The notes under the pieces are model-generated. The model had not been told where the DNA came from, searched no databases, and saw only the letters and a list, made by a program, of their open reading frames with translations. A stretch of 64,000 nt of DNA. It comes from JAXLYX01 sp046351215. GTDB taxonomy: Bacteria; Myxococcota_A; Polyangia; Polyangiales; Houyiibacteriaceae. Of the stretch, positions 26,342 to 35,199 are shown in pieces; position 1 is the stretch's first letter; the number at the start of each line of letters is the position of its first letter. The stretch is taken from the NCBI GenBank assembly GCA_046351215.1, contig JAXLYX010000005.1, forward strand, positions 659,622 through 723,621. The letters run 5' to 3'. The position numbers and the translations under genes are program-made.

Positions 26342-28819
26342 GTGCAGAGGGCCCGCTTCGTCGATCGTCTCGCGACGGCGCAGGCCGAGCGGCCCTGGCT
26401 CTTCCTCTTCTTCGCCCTCGCGGTCTCCGCGGGGGCGTTTCCGTTGGCGGCACGCCTCCACCTCGACGCGTCGCTCACCGCCCTGCTCCCGGGCGACGCC
26501 CCGAGCGTGCGGGACCTCGAGCGGATCGGCGGGCGGATCGGCGGGCTCGAGAGCCTGACCGTGGTGCTCGAGAGCCGAGACCTCCCCGCGATGCAGCGCT
26601 TCGCGCGGGCCCTCGTGCCCCGCCTCGAGGCACTCGGCCCGCCCCTCGTGCGCAGCGTGGAGTGGAACGTCGGGCCCTACGAGGACTTCGTCGGTTCCCA
26701 CCGCGAGCTCTACGCGAGCACCGACGACCTCCGGGAGGTTCGCGACGCGCTGCGCGAGCGCCTCGAGTGGGAGCGGATGCGCGCGAACCCGCTCTTCGTG
26801 CCGCTCGACGAGCCCGAGGATCCGCGCGAGGTCGTGCGGCGCATCGACGCGCGCGCTTCCGCTCGGGAGGGTCCGAGCGCGCGCTTCCCCGGCGGATACT
26901 ACGTCCATCCGAGCGGACGCTTGCTCGCGCTCTTCGTGCGCAGCGACGTCTCGGGCGGCGGGGTACGAGGGCTCGCGTCGCTGACGTCGGCCGTGCTCCG
27001 CGAGGCCGAGGCGCTCCGCCCGACGACGTTCGCCCCGGACCTGCGCATCGAGCTCGCCGGGCCGGTGATCGCGCAGCAGGAGGAGCACCGGGCGCTCGAG
27101 AAGGAGCTCGTGCTCGCGACCACGGTCGCCGTCGCCCTCGTCCTCGCGATCCTCCTCGTCTTCTTCCGGCGTCTGCGCGCCCTTCCCGCGATCCTGCTCT
27201 CGCTCGGGGTCCCGACGCTCGTCACCTTCGCGTTCGCGGCGTTGGCCCTCGGCTCGCTCAACACCTCCACCGCCTTCCTCGGCAGCATCGTCGTCGGCAA
27301 CGGCGTGAACCCGAACGTGATCTGGCTCGCGCGGTACTTCGAGGAGCGGAGGGCGGGGCGAGCTTTGCCCGACGCGATCGCGACGACGCATCGGAGCGTC
27401 CTCGGCGCGACGGCGGCCGCCTCGCTCGCGGCGGCGATCGCGTACGGCTCGCTCACGATCACCGACTTCCGGGGCTTCCACGACTTCGGGATCCTCGGTG
27501 TCTTCGGCATGATCGCCTGCTGGCTCGGCGCGCTCGGGATCCTGCCCGCCGCGATCGCGGCCGCCGAACGCCTCCGTCCTCTCGTGCCCTCGTCGCGGGA
27601 GCGCGAGCGTCGGACGTTCTCCGAGACCATGTCGGGCTTCATCCACCGCGCGCCGGGAGCCGTCGTGGGGGGGTCCGCCGCGCTCGCGGTGGTCGGCCTC
27701 GCGCTCGCGGCCCACGCCGTCGCGAACGACCCGCTCGAGTACGACTTCCGCAAGCTGCGTTCGGAGAGCCGAGGCGCGACGACGGCGCACCGCCTGAACC
27801 CCCTCGTCTCCGAGATCCGGGGTGGAGCCGCGATCCCGGAGAGCATCGCCGTGGTCTTCGATCGGGAGGAGGACCTCTACCGCTACCGGGCCGCGCTCGA
27901 CGCGCGGAGCGCGCGGGGCGGAGCGACCTTCGGCGGCTCGCGTTCGATCGACGACCTCCTTCCGCGGGAGCAGCCCGAGAAGCTGACCCTGCTCGCCGAG
28001 ATCCGCCGGCTCCTGCTCGAGTTCCGACCTCGTGTCGACGAGGAGACCCGTCGCGCGATCGACGCACATCTCCCCCCGGAAGACCTCGCGCCGCTCGGAC
28101 GCGACGATCTCCCGGAGGAGGTGGCGCGTCCCTTCGAGGAGCGAGACGGCACGCGCGGCCGCATCCTGCTCGTCGTCCGTCGCTCGGGCGTGAGCATCTG
28201 GGACGGCCGCTACCTCCTCGGGTGGGCGCGCGAGCTCCGCGCGATCCGGCTACCGGACGGCACGCGTCCGCCGCTGGCGGGCCGGGCGCCGGTCTTCGCC
28301 GACATGATCGCGTCGATCGTGCGGGACGGTCCGCGATCGATCGCGCTCTCGTTCGGACTGACCTGTGCCCTCGTGATGCTCGCCTTCCGCACGCTCCGGG
28401 AGCGACTCCTCGTCCTCGGCGCGCTGCTGCTCGGTGTGATCGGCATGGCGGGCGCGATGGCCCTCCTGCACATCAAGCTGAACTTCCTGAACTTCGTCGC
28501 GTTCCCGATCACCTTCGGCAACGGCGTCGACTACGCGGTCAACGTCGCGAAGCGCCATGCGCTCGAGCGCGCGGTGCACCCGGCCGGGTCGGTACGCGCC
28601 ACGCTCGCCGCGAGCGGTGGAGCGGTCACCGTCTGCTCGCTCACCACCGTGGTCGGTTATGCCTCGCTGCTCGTCAGCTCGAACCTCGCCCTCCGTTCGT
28701 TCGGGCTCTGCATGACGATCAGCGAGCTCACGTGCCTCGTGGCGGCCGTCCTGACCCTGCCGGCGGCGCTCCTCCTGCTCGAGCGACGGGCGGGTGGGCC
28801 TTCGCCCCGTCCGTCCTGA
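26342..28819 (+). CDS. MMPL/RND-family lipid transporter (HpnN-like)
   Basis: 825 residues from GTG 26342, five bases after the acyl-CoA ligase stop. It shows the internal duplication of RND permeases: one N-terminal helix, a periplasmic loop of about 200 residues (SLTALLPGDAPSVRDLERIGG), five helices including IVVGNGVNPNVIWLARYFEE, and then a second copy ending with FPITFGNGVDYAVNVAKRHALE and SGGAVTVCSLTTVVGYASL. The acidic and glycine residues of the proton relay are kept. Such MMPL proteins export acylated lipids or hopanoids. Coupling to a fatty-acyl activating enzyme favours a lipid cargo, but the identity is inference. Confidence 0.9.
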   Translation: MQRARFVDRLATAQAERPWLFLFFALAVSAGAFPLAARLHLDASLTALLPGDAPSVRDLERIGGRIGGLESLTVVLESRDLPAMQRFARALVPRLEALGPPLVRSVEWNVGPYEDFVGSHRELYASTDDLREVRDALRERLEWERMRANPLFVPLDEPEDPREVVRRIDARASAREGPSARFPGGYYVHPSGRLLALFVRSDVSGGGVRGLASLTSAVLREAEALRPTTFAPDLRIELAGPVIAQQEEHRALEKELVLATTVAVALVLAILLVFFRRLRALPAILLSLGVPTLVTFAFAALALGSLNTSTAFLGSIVVGNGVNPNVIWLARYFEERRAGRALPDAIATTHRSVLGATAAASLAAAIAYGSLTITDFRGFHDFGILGVFGMIACWLGALGILPAAIAAAERLRPLVPSSRERERRTFSETMSGFIHRAPGAVVGGSAALAVVGLALAAHAVANDPLEYDFRKLRSESRGATTAHRLNPLVSEIRGGAAIPESIAVVFDREEDLYRYRAALDARSARGGATFGGSRSIDDLLPREQPEKLTLLAEIRRLLLEFRPRVDEETRRAIDAHLPPEDLAPLGRDDLPEEVARPFEERDGTRGRILLVVRRSGVSIWDGRYLLGWARELRAIRLPDGTRPPLAGRAPVFADMIASIVRDGPRSIALSFGLTCALVMLAFRTLRERLLVLGALLLGVIGMAGAMALLHIKLNFLNFVAFPITFGNGVDYAVNVAKRHALERAVHPAGSVRATLAASGGAVTVCSLTTVVGYASLLVSSNLALRSFGLCMTISELTCLVAAVLTLPAALLLLERRAGGPSPRPS

Positions 28820-28880
28820 GCCCGCGGCGCGAGCGTGCCGACTGGCGCTCGGTGCGTACTTGCACCACGTAAGGATCGCG

Positions 28881-29741
28881 TTGGAGCCACGGAGAGACGA
28901 ATCGACCAGGCGCGGGCGGCGTTGGCGAGGCCTCGCAGCGGCCGCCCTCGTCCTCGGATTCGTCCAGACGGCCTCTGGCGTGCTCCCGGATCGCGCCCTC
29001 GCCCAGGATGCGATCGGCTGCGTGGACCGCCTCTCGGACGACGAAGTGCGCGCTCGCCTGCGTTTCCTCGAGCACAGCTTCCGCCACCAACGGGCGACCG
29101 CGATCCCGTGGTTCGCGGGCTGGCTCGCGTTCAACGCCGTGAACGCGCTGATCAGCTGGGCCGGCTTCTCGCAGGCGCCCCGCGGCGTGCCTCGCGACAC
29201 CTGGCTGATGAACGCCCTCGGCTCGACGTTCTTCATCGCGTCGACCTCGGCGCTTCCGCTGCCGGGCATCTACGCCCTGCACCGCTTCGAGCGGCACATG
29301 CCCGACGCGACCCCGGCCGAGCGTCGGGAGAAGCTCCGGCGCGGCACCGATCTCCTCGAGTGGGCCGCTTTCGTCGAGGAGTCGAACTCCAACCTCGGCG
29401 CGCAGCTCGCGGCGGCCGGCTTCACGCTGGGCTCCTCCGCGTACATCCTCTTCCGCAACCTCGGCTCGGACCCGAGACGCATCGCCCGCGGCGTGGTCCT
29501 CCAGGGCGTCACCACGCAGATCGGCGCGGAGCTCACCCTGCTCTCCGTGCCGCGACGGGCCCGACGCGATTGGGAGATCTACCGGGGCTTCGCCTGTTCC
29601 GATCCACGGATCGGCACGCCGGACGACACGCTGGACGTCGACGTCGACCCGCCCCCCGTCGCCGTGCCTCGGGCACGACGAGGCCTCGAGGTGCAGCCCT
29701 TCCTCGGCTTCGGCACCGTCGGGGTCGCGGGCCGTTTCTGA
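28881..29741 (+). CDS. exported or membrane protein of unknown function, downstream of the MMPL transporter
   Basis: 286 residues from TTG 28881, chosen because AAGGAT lies four bases upstream; a longer start at 28794 would overlap the transporter and add a non-hydrophobic leader. Residues 15-40 form a signal-like or first membrane helix (GLAAAALVLGFVQTASG) ending near ALAQDA. Three more hydrophobic stretches follow (IPWFAGWLAFNAVNALISWA, STFFIASTSALPLPGIYAL, AAGFTLGSSAYILF). No motif is recognised. It is 61 bases after the transporter on the same strand and may be an accessory subunit. Confidence 0.65.
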   Translation: MEPRRDESTRRGRRWRGLAAAALVLGFVQTASGVLPDRALAQDAIGCVDRLSDDEVRARLRFLEHSFRHQRATAIPWFAGWLAFNAVNALISWAGFSQAPRGVPRDTWLMNALGSTFFIASTSALPLPGIYALHRFERHMPDATPAERREKLRRGTDLLEWAAFVEESNSNLGAQLAAAGFTLGSSAYILFRNLGSDPRRIARGVVLQGVTTQIGAELTLLSVPRRARRDWEIYRGFACSDPRIGTPDDTLDVDVDPPPVAVPRARRGLEVQPFLGFGTVGVAGRF

Positions 29742-29774
29742 TCGTGGTCGAACGGAGACGGGTGTGCCGCCGAT

Positions 29775-30728
29775 TCACGCCCCTGTGGCCTGAGCGGCAC
29801 GGGCGGCTTCGAGCTGGACGGGATCGAGCGCCCCGATCCGGAGGAACTCGCGCTCGGTCTCCTCGGTCGCCCGTTTCTGCCAGACGACGGCGACGGCGAG
29901 CAGCACGTTCATCACGACGAGGCGGATCCAGAGGTACACGTCCAGCCGGTCGGCCATCGCGCAGAGCGCCATCAGGTAGCTGTGCGGCGCGAGCGAGATC
30001 AGCGTCCAGACCTGCATGGGCCCGTAGTTGAGCTCGCGGAAGATCGCGGCGCTCTCCTCGCTGCGCTTCACCTCGATGCCCTCGCGACGCGCCTTCGGGT
30101 TCGTCAGGCGCAAGATCTTGTCCTGGTTCTCGAGGTAGCCGATGAGCGCGAACTTCGTCGCCAGGTAGGGGATGAGCCCCTTCGCGCGCGCCTCGGGGAG
30201 CTTCGCGCGGATCTTCGCGAGGTCGTCGCCCTCTCCGCCGCGATCGAGCCGCGTCATGCGCAGGTACGTCTCCTTGTAGAAGTCGTAGATCTGCATGTGG
30301 AGGATGGCGCCGATGATGGCGAAGGGCATCACGACGAGGTGGATCGGGTTCCGGTAGGTCTCCCAGATGTGGATGAACGCCGGAACCACCGTGACGAACG
30401 CGACGATGCCGTCGGACGCACCGTCGATCGCGCGGCCGAAGTCGCTCGACATGTTCTTCGCGCGGGCGACGATGCCGTCCGCTCCGTCGAGGATCGCGGA
30501 CGTCCAGAGCAGGATGCCGGCGGGCACCATCCGTCCCGTCAGGAAGAAATAGCCGGAGGCCACGCCGCAGAGGATCGCGAGGAACGTGATCTGGTTCGGC
30601 GTGATCGGGGTCGGGAAGACGAGCCACGAGAACGCGTAGGCGAGCGGTCGGTGGACCCAGACGTTCACGGGATCCTCGACGTCGCGGGACTTCAGCACGG
30701 AGGAGAACGGCGGCATCTTGGTCGGCAT
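29775..30728 (-). CDS. CDP-alcohol phosphatidyltransferase family membrane enzyme
   Basis: 317 residues from ATG 30728, with GAGGTACCGAG upstream; a longer in-frame start at 30770 exists. The complete CDP-alcohol signature DGx2ARx8Gx3Dx3D is at D84-G85 ... A88-R89 ... G98 ... D102 ... D106. The enzyme transfers a phospho-alcohol from a CDP-activated lipid or alcohol at the inner membrane. Six hydrophobic segments fit. An additional region (about 150-235) is longer than in simple PgsA/PssA enzymes, so it may be an inositol-, glycerol- or archaetidyl-type transferase; the substrate is not fixed. It converges on the previous gene. Confidence 0.88.
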   Translation of the reverse strand: MPTKMPPFSSVLKSRDVEDPVNVWVHRPLAYAFSWLVFPTPITPNQITFLAILCGVASGYFFLTGRMVPAGILLWTSAILDGADGIVARAKNMSSDFGRAIDGASDGIVAFVTVVPAFIHIWETYRNPIHLVVMPFAIIGAILHMQIYDFYKETYLRMTRLDRGGEGDDLAKIRAKLPEARAKGLIPYLATKFALIGYLENQDKILRLTNPKARREGIEVKRSEESAAIFRELNYGPMQVWTLISLAPHSYLMALCAMADRLDVYLWIRLVVMNVLLAVAVVWQKRATEETEREFLRIGALDPVQLEAARAAQATGA

Positions 30729-30812
30729 CTCGGTACCTCGGCGGGCGAGCTCGCCGCCGAGTGGTAGCAAGAGGTGGGCCGCGCGGCATGTCGCCTGGCA
30801 CGGAGTTCGCTA

Positions 30813-30838
30813 AGCGGGGCCGAGGGCCCGGCCCCGCT
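30813..30838. other. 10-bp hairpin in the divergent gap before the first GT4 gene
   Basis: AGCGGGGCCG pairs with CGGCCCCGCT around a six-base loop. A second stem, GGCTCCC / GGGAGCC, follows at 30892-30908, only 26 bases before the glycosyltransferase start. They could be mRNA leader structures; nothing else is seen in this 205-base gap. Confidence 0.4.
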
Positions 30839-30933
30839 GGGCTCGCGCCGTCCCCGACCGGGTTGCTCGCGAACCTCCCCCCGCCCAGGATGGCTCCCCT
30901 CGGGAGCCCCCCTCCCCCTCCGGAACCGCCTCC

Positions 30934-32196
30934 ATGCGCATCTTGATGACGTACGAGAACCTGATTCCGCTGTCGCAGGCCGACGCGGAGCAGTTCGTGA
31001 ACAACGCCATGGCCATGTCTCGTCGTGGCCACCACGTCGATTTCCTGATCCCCGAGAAGCACGACCGGAAGAAGAGCGCCGCGGAGGAGGTCCGGGAGTA
31101 CTACCAGGTCGACGGTCCGCTCCACATCGACGAGCTCCCGTCCCGGACCTGGAACCTCGGCGCGCAGCACCTGTACCACGCGCTGCAGGTGCCGAAGGAT
31201 CCGCGCTTCCGCCTCGCGGACTTCGTCTACACGCGGAACCTCGGCATGCTCACCTCCTGCCTCGCGAACGGGCAGAAGGTGCTCTACGAGCACTACCGTC
31301 CGTGGGGCGATCAGTTCCCGCCGATGCAGGTCTGGCTGCGTCAGGTGATGACGCATCCGAACTTCCTCGGGATGATCCTCCACAGCGACTACGCGAAGCA
31401 GAGCTACTTGCGGCTCGGCATCCCGGACGAGCAGCTCTGCGTCTGCCACAACGGATGGGAGCCGAAGCGCATGGAGCCCCGCCTCTCGAAGGAGGAGGCG
31501 CGGAAGAAGCTCGGGCTCCCGCTCGATCGCCGCATCGTCGTCTACACGGGGCGGATGAACCACAAGAAGGGCCTCGACGTGGCGATCGAGCTCGCCCGTC
31601 GCCTGCCCGACCACCTCTTCGTGCTCGTGGGCTCGACGGGCGACGGCCCGGTCGAGCGCGAAGCCGCCAGCGTGCCGAACGTGAAGATCGTCGAGTGGCA
31701 GCCCTTCTCGGGCACCGCCGCGTATCTCTACTCGGCCGACGTCGTGCTCGTGCCGCCGAGCCTCGCGCCGCTGCTCGAGCACGGGAACACCGTGCTCCCG
31801 ATCAAGCTCTTCATCTACCTCGCGTCGGGCCGGCCCATCCTCGCGGCCGACAACCCGGACATCCACGAGATCCTCCGCCCCGACTACAACGCCGTGCTGG
31901 TCCGGCCCGGCGACGTCGACGGCGCGACGACCGCCCTCCGCGAGCTGCTCGCCGATCCCGAGCGGATGGAGCGCCTCGGCCGCGGCTCGTGGGAGGAGGC
32001 GAAGTCGCTCACGTGGGACGCGCGCGCCGAGCGCATCGAGAAGTTCGTCGAGGGACGCCTCGCCGCGCCGCGCGCGGTGCCGGGGCCCTGGTCGGCGAGC
32101 GAATGCCTGAAGCAGACGGGCGAGTGGGTCTCCGGCTTCCCGAAGCGCCGCTGGGTCCGCACGCCCGAGCACCTCAAGGCCCTCGCGGACGGCTGA
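30934..32196 (+). CDS. glycosyltransferase family 4 (GT-B fold)
   Basis: 420 residues, cytoplasmic. N-terminal acceptor domain MRILMTYENLIPLSQADAEQFVNN and the donor-domain elements RRIVVYTGRMNHKKGLDVAIELARR, LFVLVGSTGDGP, SADVVLVPPSLAPLLEHGNTVLPIKLFIYLASGRPILAADNPDIHEIL are those of GT4 retaining transferases. The second acidic position of the usual E-x7-E region is replaced here by a GNTVLPIKLF segment. A second GT4 gene follows 16 bases downstream, so the two act in the same glycan pathway. The sugar and acceptor are unknown. Confidence 0.9.
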   Translation: MRILMTYENLIPLSQADAEQFVNNAMAMSRRGHHVDFLIPEKHDRKKSAAEEVREYYQVDGPLHIDELPSRTWNLGAQHLYHALQVPKDPRFRLADFVYTRNLGMLTSCLANGQKVLYEHYRPWGDQFPPMQVWLRQVMTHPNFLGMILHSDYAKQSYLRLGIPDEQLCVCHNGWEPKRMEPRLSKEEARKKLGLPLDRRIVVYTGRMNHKKGLDVAIELARRLPDHLFVLVGSTGDGPVEREAASVPNVKIVEWQPFSGTAAYLYSADVVLVPPSLAPLLEHGNTVLPIKLFIYLASGRPILAADNPDIHEILRPDYNAVLVRPGDVDGATTALRELLADPERMERLGRGSWEEAKSLTWDARAERIEKFVEGRLAAPRAVPGPWSASECLKQTGEWVSGFPKRRWVRTPEHLKALADG

Positions 32197-32212
32197 GGCC
32201 GTCCCCCCGGTC

Positions 32213-33340
32213 ATGACCGAGAGCGAGCCCCAGCCCTTCGCGCTCTTCTGCACGAACTTCCTGCCCTACTCGCAGACCTTCGTGTACGAGGAGCTCCGGA
32301 ACCACCGCCGGTACGAGGCGGAGGTCTTCACGTGGCGGCGGCAGAACGCCGATCGCTTCCCGTATCCGAAGGTGCACGAGGCGAACCTCCTCTACGGGGG
32401 CACGCTGATGTCGGGCTCGTTCGCGCGGAGGTTCGCGCGCCGCGACTTCACGCTCGTGCACGCGCACTTCGGCCCCGGGGCGATCTACGCGCTGCCGTAC
32501 GCACAGATGGCGAAGCTGCCGCTCGTCGTGACCTTCCACGGCTACGACGTGCCGCTCCTCTGGAACATCCGCCGCTTCTCGCCGGAGTACTGGCCCTACG
32601 CCGCGCTCTCGAAGCGCCTGCTCGCGCGGATGACGCTCGGGCTCTGCGCCTCGACCGAGCTCTACGAGCTCCTCGTCGACTTCGGGGTCCCGGCCGAGAA
32701 GCTCCGGATCCACCGGCTCGGCATCGACATCGACCGCTTCGCGCCGGGCCCCCGCCGAGCGGACGGCTTCCAGGTGGCGATGGTCGGTCGGTTCGTGGAG
32801 AAGAAGGGCTTCTCCTACGGCATGCGTGCGTTCGCGAAGCTCGCGGCCGACGTGCCCGACGCGCGCCTCGTGATCGTCGGCGACGGCGAGCTCGGCGAGC
32901 GCCTCACGAAGCTCGCGAGCGATCTCGGCATCGCGGAGCGGGTCCGTTTCACGGGCCCGATCCCGAGCGACGACGTGAAGACGCTGCTGCAGGAGTCGCA
33001 CGTGCTCCTCGCGCCGAGCGTCGTCGATCGCATCGGCGACCGCGAGAGCGGGCTCATCGTCGCGAAGGAGGCGAGCGCCTGTGCGACGCCCGTCGTCGCC
33101 ACGGTGCACGGCGGGCTCCCGGACATCGTCGAGCACGGCGTCACGGGGCTCCTCGCGCCCGAGCGGGACGTCGAATCCCTCGCGACCCATCTGCGCGCGC
33201 TCCACGACGACAGGGCGCTGTGGAAGCGCCTCGGTCGGGCCGCGGTCGAGAAGACGCGGCGCGAGTACGACAACCGCGAGCGCGTCGCGGCGCTCGAGGA
33301 CCTCTACGACGAGGCCCGCGAGCGCTTCACGCTCGGCTGA
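32213..33340 (+). CDS. glycosyltransferase family 4 (GT-B fold)
   Basis: 375 residues. N-terminus TNFLPYSQTFVYEEL, then LVHAHFGPGAIYALPYA and VVTFHGYDVPLLWNI with the conserved His region. The donor domain contains VAMVGRFVEKKGFSYGMRAFAKLA, ARLVIVGDGEL and E278-x7-E286 (ESGLIVAKE) of retaining GT4 enzymes. The SQTFVYEE and HGYDVP patterns are frequent in exopolysaccharide and colanic-acid-type enzymes such as WcaL. It starts 16 bases after the previous GT4 gene and is co-transcribed. The exact linkage is unknown. Confidence 0.92.
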   Translation: MTESEPQPFALFCTNFLPYSQTFVYEELRNHRRYEAEVFTWRRQNADRFPYPKVHEANLLYGGTLMSGSFARRFARRDFTLVHAHFGPGAIYALPYAQMAKLPLVVTFHGYDVPLLWNIRRFSPEYWPYAALSKRLLARMTLGLCASTELYELLVDFGVPAEKLRIHRLGIDIDRFAPGPRRADGFQVAMVGRFVEKKGFSYGMRAFAKLAADVPDARLVIVGDGELGERLTKLASDLGIAERVRFTGPIPSDDVKTLLQESHVLLAPSVVDRIGDRESGLIVAKEASACATPVVATVHGGLPDIVEHGVTGLLAPERDVESLATHLRALHDDRALWKRLGRAAVEKTRREYDNRERVAALEDLYDEARERFTLG

Positions 33341-33349
33341 GGCGACGGC

Positions 33350-34456
33350 TCACTTCGGGCGGACCGGCGTGATGCCGCCCGCCATCGTGGTCGTCACCTC
33401 CCACGCCTGGCCCTGCCGGAAGCGCCCGAGCTCGGCGACGTTCGCCGGGTGGTACTCGCGCATCTCGCCGCCCACCGCGAACGAGACCGTGAGCTCGGTG
33501 TCGGTCTGCACGCGACGGTCGGGGGTATCGGCCGCGAGCTCGGCGGCGTAACGCGGGCTCGCGTCGGTACCGCGCAGCTCGCGCGTCTGCAGCGTCCGCC
33601 AGTCGTCGTACTCGTACCGGCAGAAGTCCTCCATGCGGGGGCACTGCTGGTAGCACGTCGACTGCTGCCCGACCTGGCAGGTGTCGTAGCAGGTCTGGCA
33701 GACGCGCTGGCACTCGGAGAAGCCGTTGCCGAGGTCCCGGCATTGGTTCTGGCAGTTGCACTCGTGCGGATTGCACTGGCCGTTCGCCGGCACGACGCAG
33801 GGGTAGGGATTGCAGGGCGTGGTCCCGTTCGCGCGCTGCTCGCAGGACGTCGTGCGTGCACCCGTGGGCATCGCCGAGCGGAAGCCCTGCCCGCTCCGGA
33901 CCGTGCGCTCCTCGAGGCGGGTCGTGGTCTTCCAGCCGACGCCGCTCACCGTCGCCGTCCCCTTGTGCGGCCAGAAGGCGATCCCGGCCCCGACGCAGGC
34001 GAGCACGATCAGGGCGAGGCAGCCCACGCCCGCCATCGACTTCTTCGCCGGCGGCGCGGGCACGACGACCGGAGCCGCCGGGCCGCCCTGTCCAACGGGC
34101 ACGACGACGGGCGCCTGCAGGCCCTGACCCGGCGCGGGCATGACGGCCCCGGGCTGCCCCGGCGCCGCGGCCGCCTGGGGGCTCGGCCGTTCGGCGCCGC
34201 AATGCTGACAGGCGGTGTGCGCGCCGCGCTGCTGGTACTGGCAGAAGGGGCAGGTCCAGTTCTCTCCGGCCTGCGCCATCGCGAGGAGCCGCGGATCCTG
34301 GACCGCCTGGGCCTGCGCCGCCCCGGACGCGTCGTAGGCCTCCTGCTGCTCCTTCAGCTTCCCGCATTGGGTGCAGCGGATCTCGCGCCCCGGATTCACC
34401 GTGCCGCAGGTCGCGCACCGCCACTGGTTCTCCACGATCCAGTTGCCCTGACTCAT
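33350..34456 (-). CDS. zinc-ribbon, single-pass membrane protein with Cys-rich outer domain
   Basis: 368 residues from ATG 34456. Two CxxC-CxxC ribbons occupy the N-terminus (C14, C17, C28, C31 and C69, C72, C83, C86). A Pro/Gly/Ala-rich linker follows, then one membrane helix near 137-158. The remaining domain contains fourteen cysteines in about 75 residues (CNPYPC, CNCQNQC, CQTCYDTC), likely disulfide-bonded outside the cytoplasm, then a beta domain (TELTVSFAVGGEMREYHP). No known family was recognised. It converges with the GT4 gene and diverges from the ECF sigma gene. The architecture suggests a sensor or scaffold, which is inference only. Confidence 0.75.
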   Translation of the reverse strand: MSQGNWIVENQWRCATCGTVNPGREIRCTQCGKLKEQQEAYDASGAAQAQAVQDPRLLAMAQAGENWTCPFCQYQQRGAHTACQHCGAERPSPQAAAAPGQPGAVMPAPGQGLQAPVVVPVGQGGPAAPVVVPAPPAKKSMAGVGCLALIVLACVGAGIAFWPHKGTATVSGVGWKTTTRLEERTVRSGQGFRSAMPTGARTTSCEQRANGTTPCNPYPCVVPANGQCNPHECNCQNQCRDLGNGFSECQRVCQTCYDTCQVGQQSTCYQQCPRMEDFCRYEYDDWRTLQTRELRGTDASPRYAAELAADTPDRRVQTDTELTVSFAVGGEMREYHPANVAELGRFRQGQAWEVTTTMAGGITPVRPK

Positions 34457-34553
34457 CGTATTCCCCGCTCGAAGGCCCGATCGCCTGCCCGCTCGTGGAT
34501 ACCGGCAGCCCGTGCGGGCGGTCAATCGGCGATTTCCACCCACATCCGGGGAC

Positions 34554-34641
34554 GGCAATCGTTGGCAATCTGGACTCATCGGTCTAGAAAGACCTTGCAG
34601 CCTTCAGGCATCCGCCCTAGAGATTGATAGACCGACTGGTC
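34554..34641. promoter_or_regulatory. repeat-rich divergent regulatory region before the ECF sigma gene
   Basis: This part of the 210-base gap has a direct repeat GGCAATC (34554 and 34564, ten bases apart), a small inverted repeat GGTCT-AGAA-AGACC (34581-34594) and another, GACC-GACT-GGTC (34630-34641). It may include the ECF sigma promoter. No standard -35/-10 was secure. Confidence 0.3.
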
Positions 34642-34666
34642 CAGAATCCTCGGAGGGAGGTACCCC

Positions 34667-35167
34667 GTGCTCGCCACCATCGACCAAGACACGATCGCCC
34701 TGATGGAGCCCAGCCTGCTCCGTTACGCGACGCGGCGGGTCGGCCGGGAAGACGTCGCTCGGGACCTCGTCCAGGAGACGTGGCTCGCGGCGATGGGCTC
34801 GGTGGCGAGCTTCGCCGGGCGCTCGTCGCTCAAGACCTGGCTGACGAGCATCCTCCGGCGGAAGATCGTCGACCTGCACCGCCGCTCGCGTCCGCAGCTG
34901 CCCATCGAGGACCAGCACGCGACGTTCGAGATCGACGCCGCCGGCGAGAAGCAGGACGAGGCGCGCGCCGTCGACCTCGTCCGCGAGCTGCTGCCGACGC
35001 TGCCCCCCCGCGAGCGGGAGGCCCTCGAGCTCTGCGACGTCGAAGGCCTCGATCGCGACGTCGCGGCCGAGCGCATGGGCGTGACGCGCGGGGCGCTCCG
35101 GGTGTTGCTGCACCGCGGCCGCCATCGCCTCCGCGAGGAGCTCGAGGCCCAGGGCTTCGGCGGTTGA
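34667..35167 (+). CDS. ECF-family RNA polymerase sigma factor
   Basis: 166 residues from GTG 34667, with GGAGGGAGG six bases upstream. Region 2: LLRYATRRVGREDVARDLVQETWLAAMGSVASF and LKTWLTSILRRKIVDLHRR. Region 4: LLPTLPPREREALELCDVEGLDRDVAAERMGVTRGALRVLLHRGRHRLRE. It lacks the C-terminal extensions of ECF41-like factors. No anti-sigma factor gene is adjacent, although the divergently encoded zinc-ribbon membrane protein could fill that role; this is untested. The channel gene begins 32 bases downstream. The signal and regulon are unknown. Confidence 0.92.
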   Translation: MLATIDQDTIALMEPSLLRYATRRVGREDVARDLVQETWLAAMGSVASFAGRSSLKTWLTSILRRKIVDLHRRSRPQLPIEDQHATFEIDAAGEKQDEARAVDLVRELLPTLPPREREALELCDVEGLDRDVAAERMGVTRGALRVLLHRGRHRLREELEAQGFGG

Positions 35168-35199
35168 ACGCGGAGGCGCGAGCCGGCCATACTCGCGCC

